Below, one piece after another: positions 14,496-21,609 of a stretch of DNA of 25,083 bases (position 1 is the first letter of the stretch; the number at the start of each line of letters is the position of its first letter). The notes below the pieces were generated by a model that made no database searches, was not told where the DNA came from, and worked only from the letters and a program-made list of their open reading frames with translations. Origin of the DNA: CAZHAM01 sp964530415 (GTDB lineage: Bacteria > Patescibacteriota > WWE3 > UBA101185 > UBA10185); assembly GCA_964530415.1 (NCBI GenBank), contig CAZHAM010000008.1:1-25083 (forward strand). The letters run 5' to 3'. Made by a program: the position numbers and the translations under genes.

Positions 14496-14911
14496 TTTTC
14501 AAGAGCCGAAGAAACCAGTTGTTTAGTAACTTTAATTCCGCCGTTTTCCAAAACTTTGTAAGTAGTAAATACTGGGCACCCTGTTTGCAGTAGCAATTTT
14601 AAGGCATCGGAGATATTGCAGTTAATCTCAAACCTATTGGAAGAGGTGTACAGGCATAAATAAGTATAAAAGACATCGTTTTGGTATAAATAAATTCTGA
14701 TCCCGTAAATTTTTGCATCAAGCGCTCTTAGCGTTCTCAAATAAGTGTTATAAATATTTGCATTTTCAAAATTCTTACATTCATTGTTAACAATCGATGA
14801 TATTACTATAGGGAGCAGCACTTTTAGTTTCTTGCAGAAAAAATAAAAAGTATAGGAATCTTCGATATCTCCGTTTTTAATAACTGTTAGTAGTTTTAGC
14901 GGTAAAAGCAT
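14492..14911 (-). CDS. DUF151/bifunctional nuclease (BFN)-like protein
   Basis: A 139-residue soluble protein. The middle matches the DUF151 layout: LLPIVISSIVNNECKNFEN (family pattern LPIWIG..EA.AI), then a segment YNTYLRTLRALDAKIYGIRI (H.L...L...LGA.V..V.I), a strand FYTYLCLY and finally ISDALKLLLQTGCPVF (PSDALALALRTGAPIF). Sequence is diverged: the usual Trp and the acidic residues of the first motif are replaced, so nuclease activity, which was reported for plant and Thermotoga relatives, cannot be assumed. It faces the membrane-protein gene at 14954 divergently and overlaps mltG by four bases at its end. Confidence 0.6.
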   Translation of the reverse strand: MLLPLKLLTVIKNGDIEDSYTFYFFCKKLKVLLPIVISSIVNNECKNFENANIYNTYLRTLRALDAKIYGIRIYLYQNDVFYTYLCLYTSSNRFEINCNISDALKLLLQTGCPVFTTYKVLENGGIKVTKQLVSSALEN

Positions 14912-14935
14912 ATAAATTCTTTAAATAAATTAATG

Positions 14936-14941
14936 TATAAT
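14936..14941 (+). promoter_or_regulatory. -10 box of the ftsEX locus
   Basis: A perfect TATAAT, directly preceded by TG. Predicted start 14948 leaves six bases before the ATG at 14954. It is the only promoter-like signal before the 14954-ftsE-ftsX-M23 run, whose genes overlap or lie five bases apart. Confidence 0.45.
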
Positions 14942-14953
14942 AGGTTCACCGAT

Positions 14954-15397
14954 ATGATAAACCTGCTCAAAAACCTATATAACAAGATAGAATCCCTAAG
15001 AGGCAAATCCCTGATTATTTTTGGTTTGGTTGTGATAGTTATTTTTTTGATTGTCGGCATAACTATTGGTTATTTTACAAATGACGAATTAAATCAAAAT
15101 GAAACGGCGGAACAGAGGCCCGCAGTCAACCTCGATCCCAATGCTATGCAGGAGTATGACGGTAAAATTCAATATATTGACCCATCACGTTACCCGCAAG
15201 ATAAAATAACCTATAAGTTAGTTGATCCAAATGGAAAAGAAATAATACTACTTAAGGCCAAAGATGATAAGCTTAAGCTTGCCGAAGGCCTGACCGTTAA
15301 AGTCAAAGGTACTAAAGGAAAAACTGTAGACAGTAAAAATGACTACCTTTTAGTTAAAGAGATTCAAATTAACACATCAACAAATGCCACAAATTGA
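14954..15397 (+). CDS. Membrane-anchored protein of unknown function upstream of ftsE
   Basis: A 147-residue protein with one N-terminal membrane segment (about 20-41, IIFGLVVIVIFLIVGITIGYF) and an outer domain. The start at 14954 is chosen over the ATG at 14933 because the -10 box (14936-14941) lies between them. The outer domain (YDGKIQYIDPSRYPQDKITY ... LKLAEGLTVKVKGTKGK ... NDYLLVKEIQI) looks like a small beta barrel of OB or similar type. No family was recognised. Its end overlaps ftsE by 14 bases, so translation is coupled and a link to FtsEX or cell-wall cleavage is a reasonable inference. It ends in TGA. Confidence 0.75.
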   Translation: MINLLKNLYNKIESLRGKSLIIFGLVVIVIFLIVGITIGYFTNDELNQNETAEQRPAVNLDPNAMQEYDGKIQYIDPSRYPQDKITYKLVDPNGKEIILLKAKDDKLKLAEGLTVKVKGTKGKTVDSKNDYLLVKEIQINTSTNATN

Positions 15398-16067
15398 ATT
15401 TAAAAATGTTACTAAACAGTACGATAGTATACCCGCACTGGATGCGGTTACTTTTGGTATTGAACCGGGAGAGTTCGTTTTTGTAATTGGTCCTTCAGGC
15501 GCAGGTAAATCTACAATTGTGAAAATGCTTATAAAAGAAGAGGCTCCCGACAGCGGGGAAATACTGTTTAACGATCAAAATATCCTAGAAGTTGCAAAAG
15601 ATGAAGTTTCTAATCTTCGTAGAAAAATTGGTGTTGTCTTTCAAGACTTTAAGTTGTTAAATTCAAAAACTGTGTTCGAAAATGTTGCCGTTGCACTTGA
15701 AGTGGCAGATATCAAGGAATCAGAAGTAAAAAGCATTGTTCCAAATGTTTTGAACCTGGTAAATCTGTCAAACAAGAAAAATTACTTTCCTTATCAGCTT
15801 TCTGGTGGAGAAAAACAGCGTGTTTCGATTGCAAGAGCTTTGGCTCACGAACCCGATGTCTTAGTTGCGGATGAACCTACCGGAATGATCGATCCGCATT
15901 CGTCAGATGAGGTAGTTGATATTTTAGAAAAGATCAATTCATTAGGAACCACTATTTTAATGGCAACGCACGATGAAAATGTTGTAAACCGATTGAAGAA
16001 AAGAGTTATACGCATTGAAAACGGAAAAATAGTATCTGACAAAAAAGGAGGAAAATACAATGAATAA
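15384..16067 (+). CDS. ftsE: Cell division ATP-binding protein FtsE
   Basis: A 227-residue ABC ATPase that, with FtsX, passes ATP hydrolysis across the membrane to activate peptidoglycan hydrolases at the division site. Walker A is GPSGAGKST (36-44), the signature LSGGEKQR (139-146) and Walker B VLVADEP (159-165), followed by TGMIDP where FtsE usually has TGNLDP; the switch His is in MATHDE. Normal length. The start lies inside the end of the preceding gene and has no ribosome site, so it seems to depend on translational coupling. Its end overlaps ftsX by eight bases. Confidence 0.95.
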   Translation: MPQIEFKNVTKQYDSIPALDAVTFGIEPGEFVFVIGPSGAGKSTIVKMLIKEEAPDSGEILFNDQNILEVAKDEVSNLRRKIGVVFQDFKLLNSKTVFENVAVALEVADIKESEVKSIVPNVLNLVNLSNKKNYFPYQLSGGEKQRVSIARALAHEPDVLVADEPTGMIDPHSSDEVVDILEKINSLGTTILMATHDENVVNRLKKRVIRIENGKIVSDKKGGKYNE

Positions 16068-16947
16068 GGTGTGGAAGAATTTGATCGGTAACGTCAAGCG
16101 CGAGAAATTTATGGCGATCTCAAATGTTGCAGTTATGACAATAACCTTTGTGTTATTGGGCCTTTTTATAATTATTGTTGCCGTTTCACAGACATCTTTG
16201 AGGTATTTAGAGCAGCAGGCTCAAATAACACTGTTTTTTAAGGACGATGTGCCCGAAGCTAAAATTTTTGAGATTAAGACGGAAATTGAAAAAGATACTA
16301 GGGTTATGTCCGTTAACTATATTTCAAAAGACGAAGCTTTTAGAATATTTTCTGAGATTAACAAGGACGAGCCGATTTTGCTCGAATCAATTTCACCAAG
16401 TTTACTTCCCGCGAGTTTAGAGATTAAATCAAAAAATTTGGGTGATTTGCCAAATTTGTCCGAAGAATATTCAACCATCGATGGCTTAGAAGAACTCAGG
16501 TTTTTTAAAGACGTGGTCGAGAGATTTAGGTTTTGGAGCAATTTGGTTTATGTAATAGGATTTGTCTTAGTGGCGGCATTTATGATGATTTCTTACTCCG
16601 TAGTTATTGCAACTCTTAGAGCAACTATACATTCAAAGGGGATAGAGCTTGAGATCATGAAACTTGTAGGAGCCACGGATTCGTACGTTAAGAAGCCTCT
16701 AATGTATCAGGGTATGCTTTTCGGAGGTGTATCGGGTTTAATAGCAGGTTTAGTAGTTTTATTATTAGGAATTTTGGCGACATCATTTGGAGTTTTTGAA
16801 CAAGGTTTAACCTTTGGATTTTCAGGCGGGTTTTTTGTTAGTCCGTTAATATTCTCAATAGTTTTGTTTTTTGTACTCTTTGTATCGGGAATTGGACTCG
16901 GGTATCTTGGAAGTATCACTGCCATTAAAAAGTATTTAAATTACTAG
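16060..16947 (+). CDS. ftsX: Cell division protein FtsX
   Basis: A 295-residue membrane partner of FtsE. Four membrane segments are visible (about 25-45, 165-188, 215-240 and 262-285). Between the first two lies the extracellular domain (about 50-160) which in other species binds the hydrolase or its coiled-coil activator. The cytoplasmic loop LRATIHSKGIELEIMKLVGA is the typical FtsE-coupling segment. The ATG has a strong AAAGGAGG site, inside the end of ftsE. The coiled-coil M23 protein that follows five bases later is the likely partner. Confidence 0.94.
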   Translation: MNKVWKNLIGNVKREKFMAISNVAVMTITFVLLGLFIIIVAVSQTSLRYLEQQAQITLFFKDDVPEAKIFEIKTEIEKDTRVMSVNYISKDEAFRIFSEINKDEPILLESISPSLLPASLEIKSKNLGDLPNLSEEYSTIDGLEELRFFKDVVERFRFWSNLVYVIGFVLVAAFMMISYSVVIATLRATIHSKGIELEIMKLVGATDSYVKKPLMYQGMLFGGVSGLIAGLVVLLLGILATSFGVFEQGLTFGFSGGFFVSPLIFSIVLFFVLFVSGIGLGYLGSITAIKKYLNY

Positions 16948-16952
16948 CTTAA

Positions 16953-18212
16953 ATGCGTATAAAAGAAATTTTTATTTCAGTTTTAATAACTTTAGTTAGC
17001 GTTTTTGCATTCGCAAATGTTCTTGACCCAATTGTCTGGGCAGAAGACGAAGAAAAGTCAGATTACGAGGAGATCGACGATTTAGAAGACAAAATTAATA
17101 AATATGAGGACAAAGTTTCTGAGCTGCAGGGGCGAGCCAAAACTTTATCTAATGAAATAGAGTACATGAATAGTCAGGTTAACCTTACCGAGTTGAGAAT
17201 TCAGTCGTCGATTCAAAAAATTGCCAAAACAGAAAAAGACATTATTGAGCTAGGCGAAGATATTGATGATATGAAAACGAGGATAGGAAAACTTGAACAA
17301 GCTATCAATTATCAGAAACAAGTATTGAGCTCAAGGCTAAGAGAAAGATACAAGTCGGGTGAAAGTTCGCAGTTTTTTGTCTTGTTCGGTGGAAATTCAT
17401 TAAACGAGCTCATACAAAAGTCCGAATATCTGAAAGTGATGGAACTCCAAGACAAAAAACTTTTAGACGAAATGGACGAAACAAAAAATAACTACTCAAA
17501 ACAAAAAAAGTTATTTGAGGTTAAAAAATCTGAGGAGGAGTCTTTAAAAGCCCAGCTAGTTTCCGAAAAAGCTAACTTGGATTCGTACAAAGCGACCTTG
17601 CAAAGTCAAAAAGAAGAAAAAGACAGGCTCTTAAAAGTTACCCAAAATGACGAAAGCAAATACCAAAAACTTTTAGCTGAGGCAAAGCGCGAACTTGAGC
17701 AAATTATTAATGCCGTTAGCGTTTTAAAAAATCAGCAGTCTGAAAAAGTAGAAAAGGGAGACGCGATTGGAATCCAAGGTAATTCGGGATATTCATTTGG
17801 GGATCACCTGCACTTTGGTGTTTACAAATACGAATCTTTTGAGGATATTGACGGGTGGAACTGGTACTACTCAAACTATGTTAATCCCGAGAAGAAGTTA
17901 AAAGAGAAAACAGTTTACTGGGACACAGGATGCGAATCTGCTGGAGACAGGTCAGTAGGTGATGGTGACTGGGCCTGGCCATTAAAGAACCCTACGATTT
18001 CTCAGGGTTTTGGCAATACTTGCTGGTCAAAAGTATACTATGGTGGAAAACCTCACCCTGCTTATGATATGTACGGTTCTTCAGGATCCATTGTTTACGC
18101 AGCGGATGACGGCAATGCATTCTATTGCAGAAACTGCCTGGGAGACGGCGGAAACGGTGTCTTTATATTTCACGATGACGGATACATGACTTTGTACTGG
18201 CATCTAAAATAA
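16953..18212 (+). CDS. Coiled-coil M23 peptidase (EnvC/PcsB-like role), with permuted LytM domain
   Basis: A 419-residue exported protein. Residues 1-30 form a signal peptide, probably cut after VWA. Residues 35-262 are long coiled coil, typical of FtsX-bound EnvC/PcsB-type hydrolases. The M23 half-motifs come in reversed order: KGDAIGIQGNSG (268-279) and GDHLHFGV (283-290) come first, then a linker, then WPLKNPTISQGFG (342-354), HPAYDM (H368, D372), YAADDGNAF and YMTLYWHLK at the very end (H417). In normal LytM domains the QGFG/HxxxD/YxH part comes first and HLHF last. Zinc ligands H368, D372 and H287 and catalytic H285 and H417 are all present, so an active zinc endopeptidase is likely. It follows ftsX by five bases, so it is probably switched on by FtsEX. 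Confidence 0.9.
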   Translation: MRIKEIFISVLITLVSVFAFANVLDPIVWAEDEEKSDYEEIDDLEDKINKYEDKVSELQGRAKTLSNEIEYMNSQVNLTELRIQSSIQKIAKTEKDIIELGEDIDDMKTRIGKLEQAINYQKQVLSSRLRERYKSGESSQFFVLFGGNSLNELIQKSEYLKVMELQDKKLLDEMDETKNNYSKQKKLFEVKKSEEESLKAQLVSEKANLDSYKATLQSQKEEKDRLLKVTQNDESKYQKLLAEAKRELEQIINAVSVLKNQQSEKVEKGDAIGIQGNSGYSFGDHLHFGVYKYESFEDIDGWNWYYSNYVNPEKKLKEKTVYWDTGCESAGDRSVGDGDWAWPLKNPTISQGFGNTCWSKVYYGGKPHPAYDMYGSSGSIVYAADDGNAFYCRNCLGDGGNGVFIFHDDGYMTLYWHLK

Positions 18213-18273
18213 CTCTACTAAAACTAGAATTTGTAACATTGATTTAAATCCCACATTAACTTAAACAATAACT

Positions 18274-18870
18274 ATGAAAATTTATATTTTTACTTTAGTC
18301 CTGTTAATACTCCCAACTTGTTCAGCACACTCGCAGACATACTTTGATTACTCGCTGGATAAAAATTTAATTTCTCAGGACGGTGTTGTTGAGGTAGATT
18401 TATATTTCGATATTCCAAAACAATCCCAGAATCAGTTTTTAGTCCGACCTGTATTAGACAACGGTCTGATGTACATTTACAGCTCAAAAACTCAAAGCTG
18501 GATCAACAGCGGGGATTTGTGGACTAATATGCCTGAGTTATCAGAAAAAGTAAAAATCAAAATTGCCTCAACATCATTTGAAAAAGTATCACTAAAATTT
18601 GTTTTAAAAAACACTTACACAGAAAAAGAATATGAAACTTTGGCAAAACCAATTTGGGGAAAGAAAATTTACAAGAATTACATCGGAGCTATAAACGATT
18701 CGGTTTCAGTGTCACGAGTGTCGGCCGCAGGTTATACAAGTTCAGAAAGTGCAGGTGAAGAGGTATCGGGCTCACCGTTAGCAACAATAACAGGTGGTCT
18801 TATTTTTATAGCTTTTGGTGCCGCAAGTGTATTTTTTCTCAAAAGAAAAACGTTAATGAGTATTAACTAG
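18274..18870 (+). CDS. Surface-anchored protein of unknown function
   Basis: A 198-residue protein with a signal peptide (about 1-20, ending CSAHSQ) and an outer beta-rich domain (about 21-140, with alternating hydrophobic strands such as VEVDLYFDI and VSLKFVLKN). Then follow a Ser/Gly-rich linker and a C-terminal membrane segment (GGLIFIAFGAASVFFL) with the stop-transfer KRK. This gives a type I topology with the domain outside. There is no LPXTG, although the tail otherwise looks like a wall-sorting signal. A Cys at position 16 does not fit a clean lipobox. No family was recognised. It follows the M23 gene after 61 bases in which I see no clear promoter or hairpin. Confidence 0.75.
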   Translation: MKIYIFTLVLLILPTCSAHSQTYFDYSLDKNLISQDGVVEVDLYFDIPKQSQNQFLVRPVLDNGLMYIYSSKTQSWINSGDLWTNMPELSEKVKIKIASTSFEKVSLKFVLKNTYTEKEYETLAKPIWGKKIYKNYIGAINDSVSVSRVSAAGYTSSESAGEEVSGSPLATITGGLIFIAFGAASVFFLKRKTLMSIN

Positions 18871-18872
18871 TG

Positions 18873-18878
18873 TAAAAT
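18873..18878 (+). promoter_or_regulatory. -10 box of the vanZ-tsaE-tsaB run
   Basis: TAAAAT directly preceded by TG. The predicted start is 18885, the G of the GTG start codon, implying a leaderless mRNA. The box lies three bases after the preceding stop. Confidence 0.45.
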
Positions 18879-18884
18879 ATATTA

Positions 18885-19256
18885 GTGAAAAATCTTAAAA
18901 ACTGGATCCCCGCTTTTATTATAATGGCAATAATCTTTGGAATATCAGCAGTTCCGGGAAAAACAATTAATCAGGCGGGATTAGGACGGGAATCTTACCA
19001 TATAGGCGGGCACTTCATTTTGTTCGTGTTTTTATGTTTTGCGTATTTTAAGGCAACCAAGAACATACTTTTATCGTTTGTTTTAACCGTTCTGTACGGT
19101 ATTTCAGACGAGTTCCATCAGACCTTTACACCAAATAGAAGCTCTGGTATGTTTGACATCATTGTAAACTCTTGTGGGGCATTACTTTCGTCAATATTAA
19201 TATGGAAATTAAACTATCTGATACCCAAAAAACTAAGGAATTGGCTTTTAAACTAG
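18885..19256 (+). CDS. VanZ-like family membrane protein
   Basis: A 123-residue protein beginning with GTG, with about four hydrophobic segments. The signature YGISDEFHQTFTPNRSSGMF followed by DIIVNSCGALL is that of the VanZ-like family; the early GHFILFVFLCFAYF segment carries the conserved His. VanZ itself gives low-level teicoplanin resistance, but most relatives are of unknown role in the cell envelope, and resistance should not be inferred. Its last 55 bases overlap tsaE in another frame. Confidence 0.88.
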   Translation: MKNLKNWIPAFIIMAIIFGISAVPGKTINQAGLGRESYHIGGHFILFVFLCFAYFKATKNILLSFVLTVLYGISDEFHQTFTPNRSSGMFDIIVNSCGALLSSILIWKLNYLIPKKLRNWLLN

Positions 19257-19639
19257 CTCAAAAGATCGTTCCCGGCATGATATTTATGCTGTACGGCGAC
19301 CTGGGGAGCGGTAAAACCACATTTGTACGATATGTTGTCGAGTCATTGGGGATAAGCTCCAGGGTTCAAAGCCCCACATTCGTAATTGTTAGAAAATACT
19401 CTGACGAATCGGCAAAAGGGCAAATAAAGCAGGTTTTTCACGCTGATCTTTACAGATTAAACGACAAAGAGCAGATAATGGATCTCGGGCTTAGTGAAAT
19501 GGCGGAAGAAGAAAATTCGGTTATGTTTATAGAGTGGCCGGAATTAGTCGAAAATGAGTTTAAAAACGGAATAAGAATTTATTTCGAAACAACAGGCGAA
19601 ACCGAACGAGTCGTTAAATTGGAAGATAAATATGTATAA
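19202..19639 (+). CDS. tsaE: tRNA threonylcarbamoyladenosine biosynthesis ATPase TsaE
   Basis: A 145-residue P-loop ATPase needed, with TsaB and TsaD, to make t6A37 in tRNAs reading ANN codons. Walker A is GDLGSGKTT (32-40), then the family motifs SPTFVIVRKY and FHADLYRL, and the Walker B-like VMFIEWPE. The start at 19202 is chosen because the family begins MEIKLSDTQKT-like; the ATG at 19172 adds ten residues that belong to vanZ in another frame. It overlaps vanZ by 55 bases and tsaB by eight. Confidence 0.94.
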   Translation: MEIKLSDTQKTKELAFKLAQKIVPGMIFMLYGDLGSGKTTFVRYVVESLGISSRVQSPTFVIVRKYSDESAKGQIKQVFHADLYRLNDKEQIMDLGLSEMAEEENSVMFIEWPELVENEFKNGIRIYFETTGETERVVKLEDKYV

Positions 19640-19970
19640 ATTAATAATCGAAACTACGGATAGAAAGTTTCATAAAATTTTGTTAAACGATGTATCGGGA
19701 GAGAAAGAAACGACAGTAGATAGTGAAATAGGAGAATTCGACACTGTAGGGACAATTAAAACAATGCTTAAAAGGAATTCGGTGAACTTATCAGATCTCG
19801 GTGAAGTAACAGTAAATAAAGGTCCCGGTTCTTTTACCGGAATAAAAATGGGAATTTCGGTTGCAAATATTTTAAACTGGCAGTTGTTTGGAAAAAAGAT
19901 AGAAGAACTCGATAAACCTGAATATGGCCGTGAACCCGAGATTACTCCCCCTAATCAACCTTTTGTATAG
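19632..19970 (+). CDS. tsaB: Short TsaB-like protein (N-terminal domain only)
   Basis: A 112-residue protein against about 220-240 in other bacteria. It begins MYKLIIETTDRKFHKILL, the diverged first strand pair of the ASKHA fold, and carries the family motif KGPGSFTGIKMGISVANIL (63-81). After this it ends in a short polar tail (ITPPNQPFV); the second ASKHA lobe is absent. TsaB has no catalytic role itself but holds TsaD and TsaE, mainly through its N-terminal lobe, so a one-lobe form could still work. Its start overlaps tsaE by eight bases, its end overlaps the reverse YdjM-like gene by 20. tsaD is not in the window. Confidence 0.82.
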   Translation: MYKLIIETTDRKFHKILLNDVSGEKETTVDSEIGEFDTVGTIKTMLKRNSVNLSDLGEVTVNKGPGSFTGIKMGISVANILNWQLFGKKIEELDKPEYGREPEITPPNQPFV

Positions 19971-20457
19971 AAGAAATTTCTTTTTTAAATTTAAGCCACC
20001 AGTTTTGGTTAACCTTCCCAAAGTATAAGATATCTTCACAAATATCAAAGATGTAATGAAACAGCCAAGCGCTAAAAAATACTGAAAGGTAATCATGGTC
20101 ATATTGATAAAATAAATAGGCAAGTCCGAGAGCAAGAAGTACAGCCACAATGTTATGAGAGAAAATATAGTTATTGTTTTTGTGGTTAAGGCTGACCGAC
20201 TGCACAAATTTTCTTAGTTGCTTATCCTTTATGTGTTTTCTTAATTCTTTGGCTAGTTCGGTGGTTCTGCCGTAGAAATATATGTAAAAGAGGTGGTCAA
20301 TGTCCGGAACCGTGCTTCCTAAAAGAGCCACAATTATAAGCTTAAACACTTGAACATCGGGAATTAGGTTGTAGTGGTAGACAGCGACAATTGCGCCAAA
20401 AAGCAAATGAAACACAAAGTGATATTTTCTTGTAATTGTCTGCATTCTTAGTCGCAT
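19951..20457 (-). CDS. YdjM/DUF457-like membrane protein (putative metal-dependent hydrolase)
   Basis: A 168-residue membrane protein with about four hydrophobic segments. It has an early His (KYHFVFHLLFGAIVAV), the motif GSTVPDIDHLFY, then SHNIVAVLLALGLA and a C-terminal LFHYIFDICED. These scattered His/Asp residues next to membrane segments are the pattern of the YdjM/DUF457 family, annotated as inner-membrane metal-dependent hydrolases; true activity is unknown. ATG 20457 is taken; a second ATG four codons in is possible. The promoter at 20477-20485 gives a leader of about 13 bases. It converges on tsaB with 20 bases of overlap. Confidence 0.65.
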   Translation of the reverse strand: MRLRMQTITRKYHFVFHLLFGAIVAVYHYNLIPDVQVFKLIIVALLGSTVPDIDHLFYIYFYGRTTELAKELRKHIKDKQLRKFVQSVSLNHKNNNYIFSHNIVAVLLALGLAYLFYQYDHDYLSVFFSAWLFHYIFDICEDILYFGKVNQNWWLKFKKEISSIQKVD

Positions 20458-20476
20458 AGATAAAATTAACCTATCA

Positions 20477-20485
20477 ATTATAGCA
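20477..20485 (-). promoter_or_regulatory. Extended -10 promoter of the YdjM-like gene
   Basis: The minus strand reads TGCTATAAT, the same nine bases as the rnpB promoter. Predicted start near 20470. It is divergent from the epimerase promoter. Confidence 0.6.
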
Positions 20486-20506
20486 ATTTCACCGCATTAA
20501 TTTAAA

Positions 20507-20515
20507 TGATAGAAT
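20507..20515 (+). promoter_or_regulatory. Extended -10 promoter of the epimerase gene
   Basis: TGATAGAAT: TAGAAT at 20510-20515 with TGn in front. Predicted start 20522, four bases before the ATG; no clear -35. Confidence 0.45.
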
Positions 20516-20525
20516 AGGCCTAATT

Positions 20526-21605
20526 ATGAAAATTTTGGTTACCGGAGCAGCAGGATTTATAGGGAGTTATTTATCCAGAGCGTTGATATGGCGAGGAGAT
20601 GATGTAGTTGGAATAGACAATTTTAGCGATTATTACCCCAGACAATGCAAAGAATTTAATGTTGACCTGGTTAAAATGGTTTCGGGAGATAATCCCTCAA
20701 ACTTTGATTCAAGTGAAATAGGACCGGTTTTTGCAAAACTCGAAGAATTTTATGACGGGATCAAAATGGATAAAAAAGGGACTTTTGCATTTTATGAGGC
20801 CGATATCGTTGGCGCCGAAGCAATAAGAGAAATATTTAAAAAAGAAAAAATCGACGCAGTAATACATTTAGCGGCTATGGCGGGAGTTACATACTCGATT
20901 GAAAACCCAAGATTATATGCAAAGGTTAATGTAGAAGGGACAACAAATCTTTTGGATGCATGCGGAGAGTTTGGTGTTCCTAAATTTGTGTTCGGGTCTT
21001 CGTCATCTGTTTATGGAGATAGAGAAGATAAAAAGGTATCAGAAACCGATGATGTTATGCACGCAGTTTCACCTTACGGAGCCACCAAGGTTGCTGGAGA
21101 AGTAATTTGTCACGCGGCCTCAAAAGTTTACGGGATAAACGTTGTAGTTGATCGAATTTTTGGGCCAATTTACGGACCGTTGCAAAGAACATACGGCATG
21201 TTTATGCAAAGGGCAATAAATTATGTATACAACGACAGAGAGCTTTCTATTTTTGGTAAAAAAGGTTTGGATAGTTCAAAAGACAGCACTTATATCGATG
21301 ATCAGGTCGCGGGAATTATAAAGTGTTTAGATTATCGGGGAGAGTTTGAAGTATTTAATATAGGAACATCTAATCCTCAAAGTATTAAAACTTGGCTTGG
21401 TGCAGTAGAAAAACATTTTGGAAAAGCTGTAAAATACAGGATAATAGATGTAGATAAAGGCGATGTAGCCTCATCTGCAGATATATCCAAGGCCAGAAGT
21501 GTTCTCGGCTATAATCCGGAAACGAGTTTAGATGAAGGCGTTAGAAGACAGGTAGAAGTATTTAAGCTTATGCCCGAATGGTATAAAACTTTGGAAAAGG
21601 TCTAA
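20526..21605 (+). CDS. NAD-dependent sugar-nucleotide epimerase/dehydratase
   Basis: A 359-residue extended short-chain dehydrogenase acting on a nucleotide sugar. The NAD loop GAAGFIG is at 7-13, the Ser of SSSVYG at about 159-164, and the catalytic pair is Y184/K188 (SPYGATK). The segment VVGIDNFSDYYPRQCKEFN resembles UDP-glucuronate 4-epimerases, but an extra stretch (about 52-88) and only general motifs keep the substrate open; UDP-glucose 4-epimerase is an alternative. It is followed four bases later by a glycosyltransferase, so the two probably make and use one activated sugar for the cell surface. Confidence 0.88.
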   Translation: MKILVTGAAGFIGSYLSRALIWRGDDVVGIDNFSDYYPRQCKEFNVDLVKMVSGDNPSNFDSSEIGPVFAKLEEFYDGIKMDKKGTFAFYEADIVGAEAIREIFKKEKIDAVIHLAAMAGVTYSIENPRLYAKVNVEGTTNLLDACGEFGVPKFVFGSSSSVYGDREDKKVSETDDVMHAVSPYGATKVAGEVICHAASKVYGINVVVDRIFGPIYGPLQRTYGMFMQRAINYVYNDRELSIFGKKGLDSSKDSTYIDDQVAGIIKCLDYRGEFEVFNIGTSNPQSIKTWLGAVEKHFGKAVKYRIIDVDKGDVASSADISKARSVLGYNPETSLDEGVRRQVEVFKLMPEWYKTLEKV

Positions 21606-21609
21606 AACT

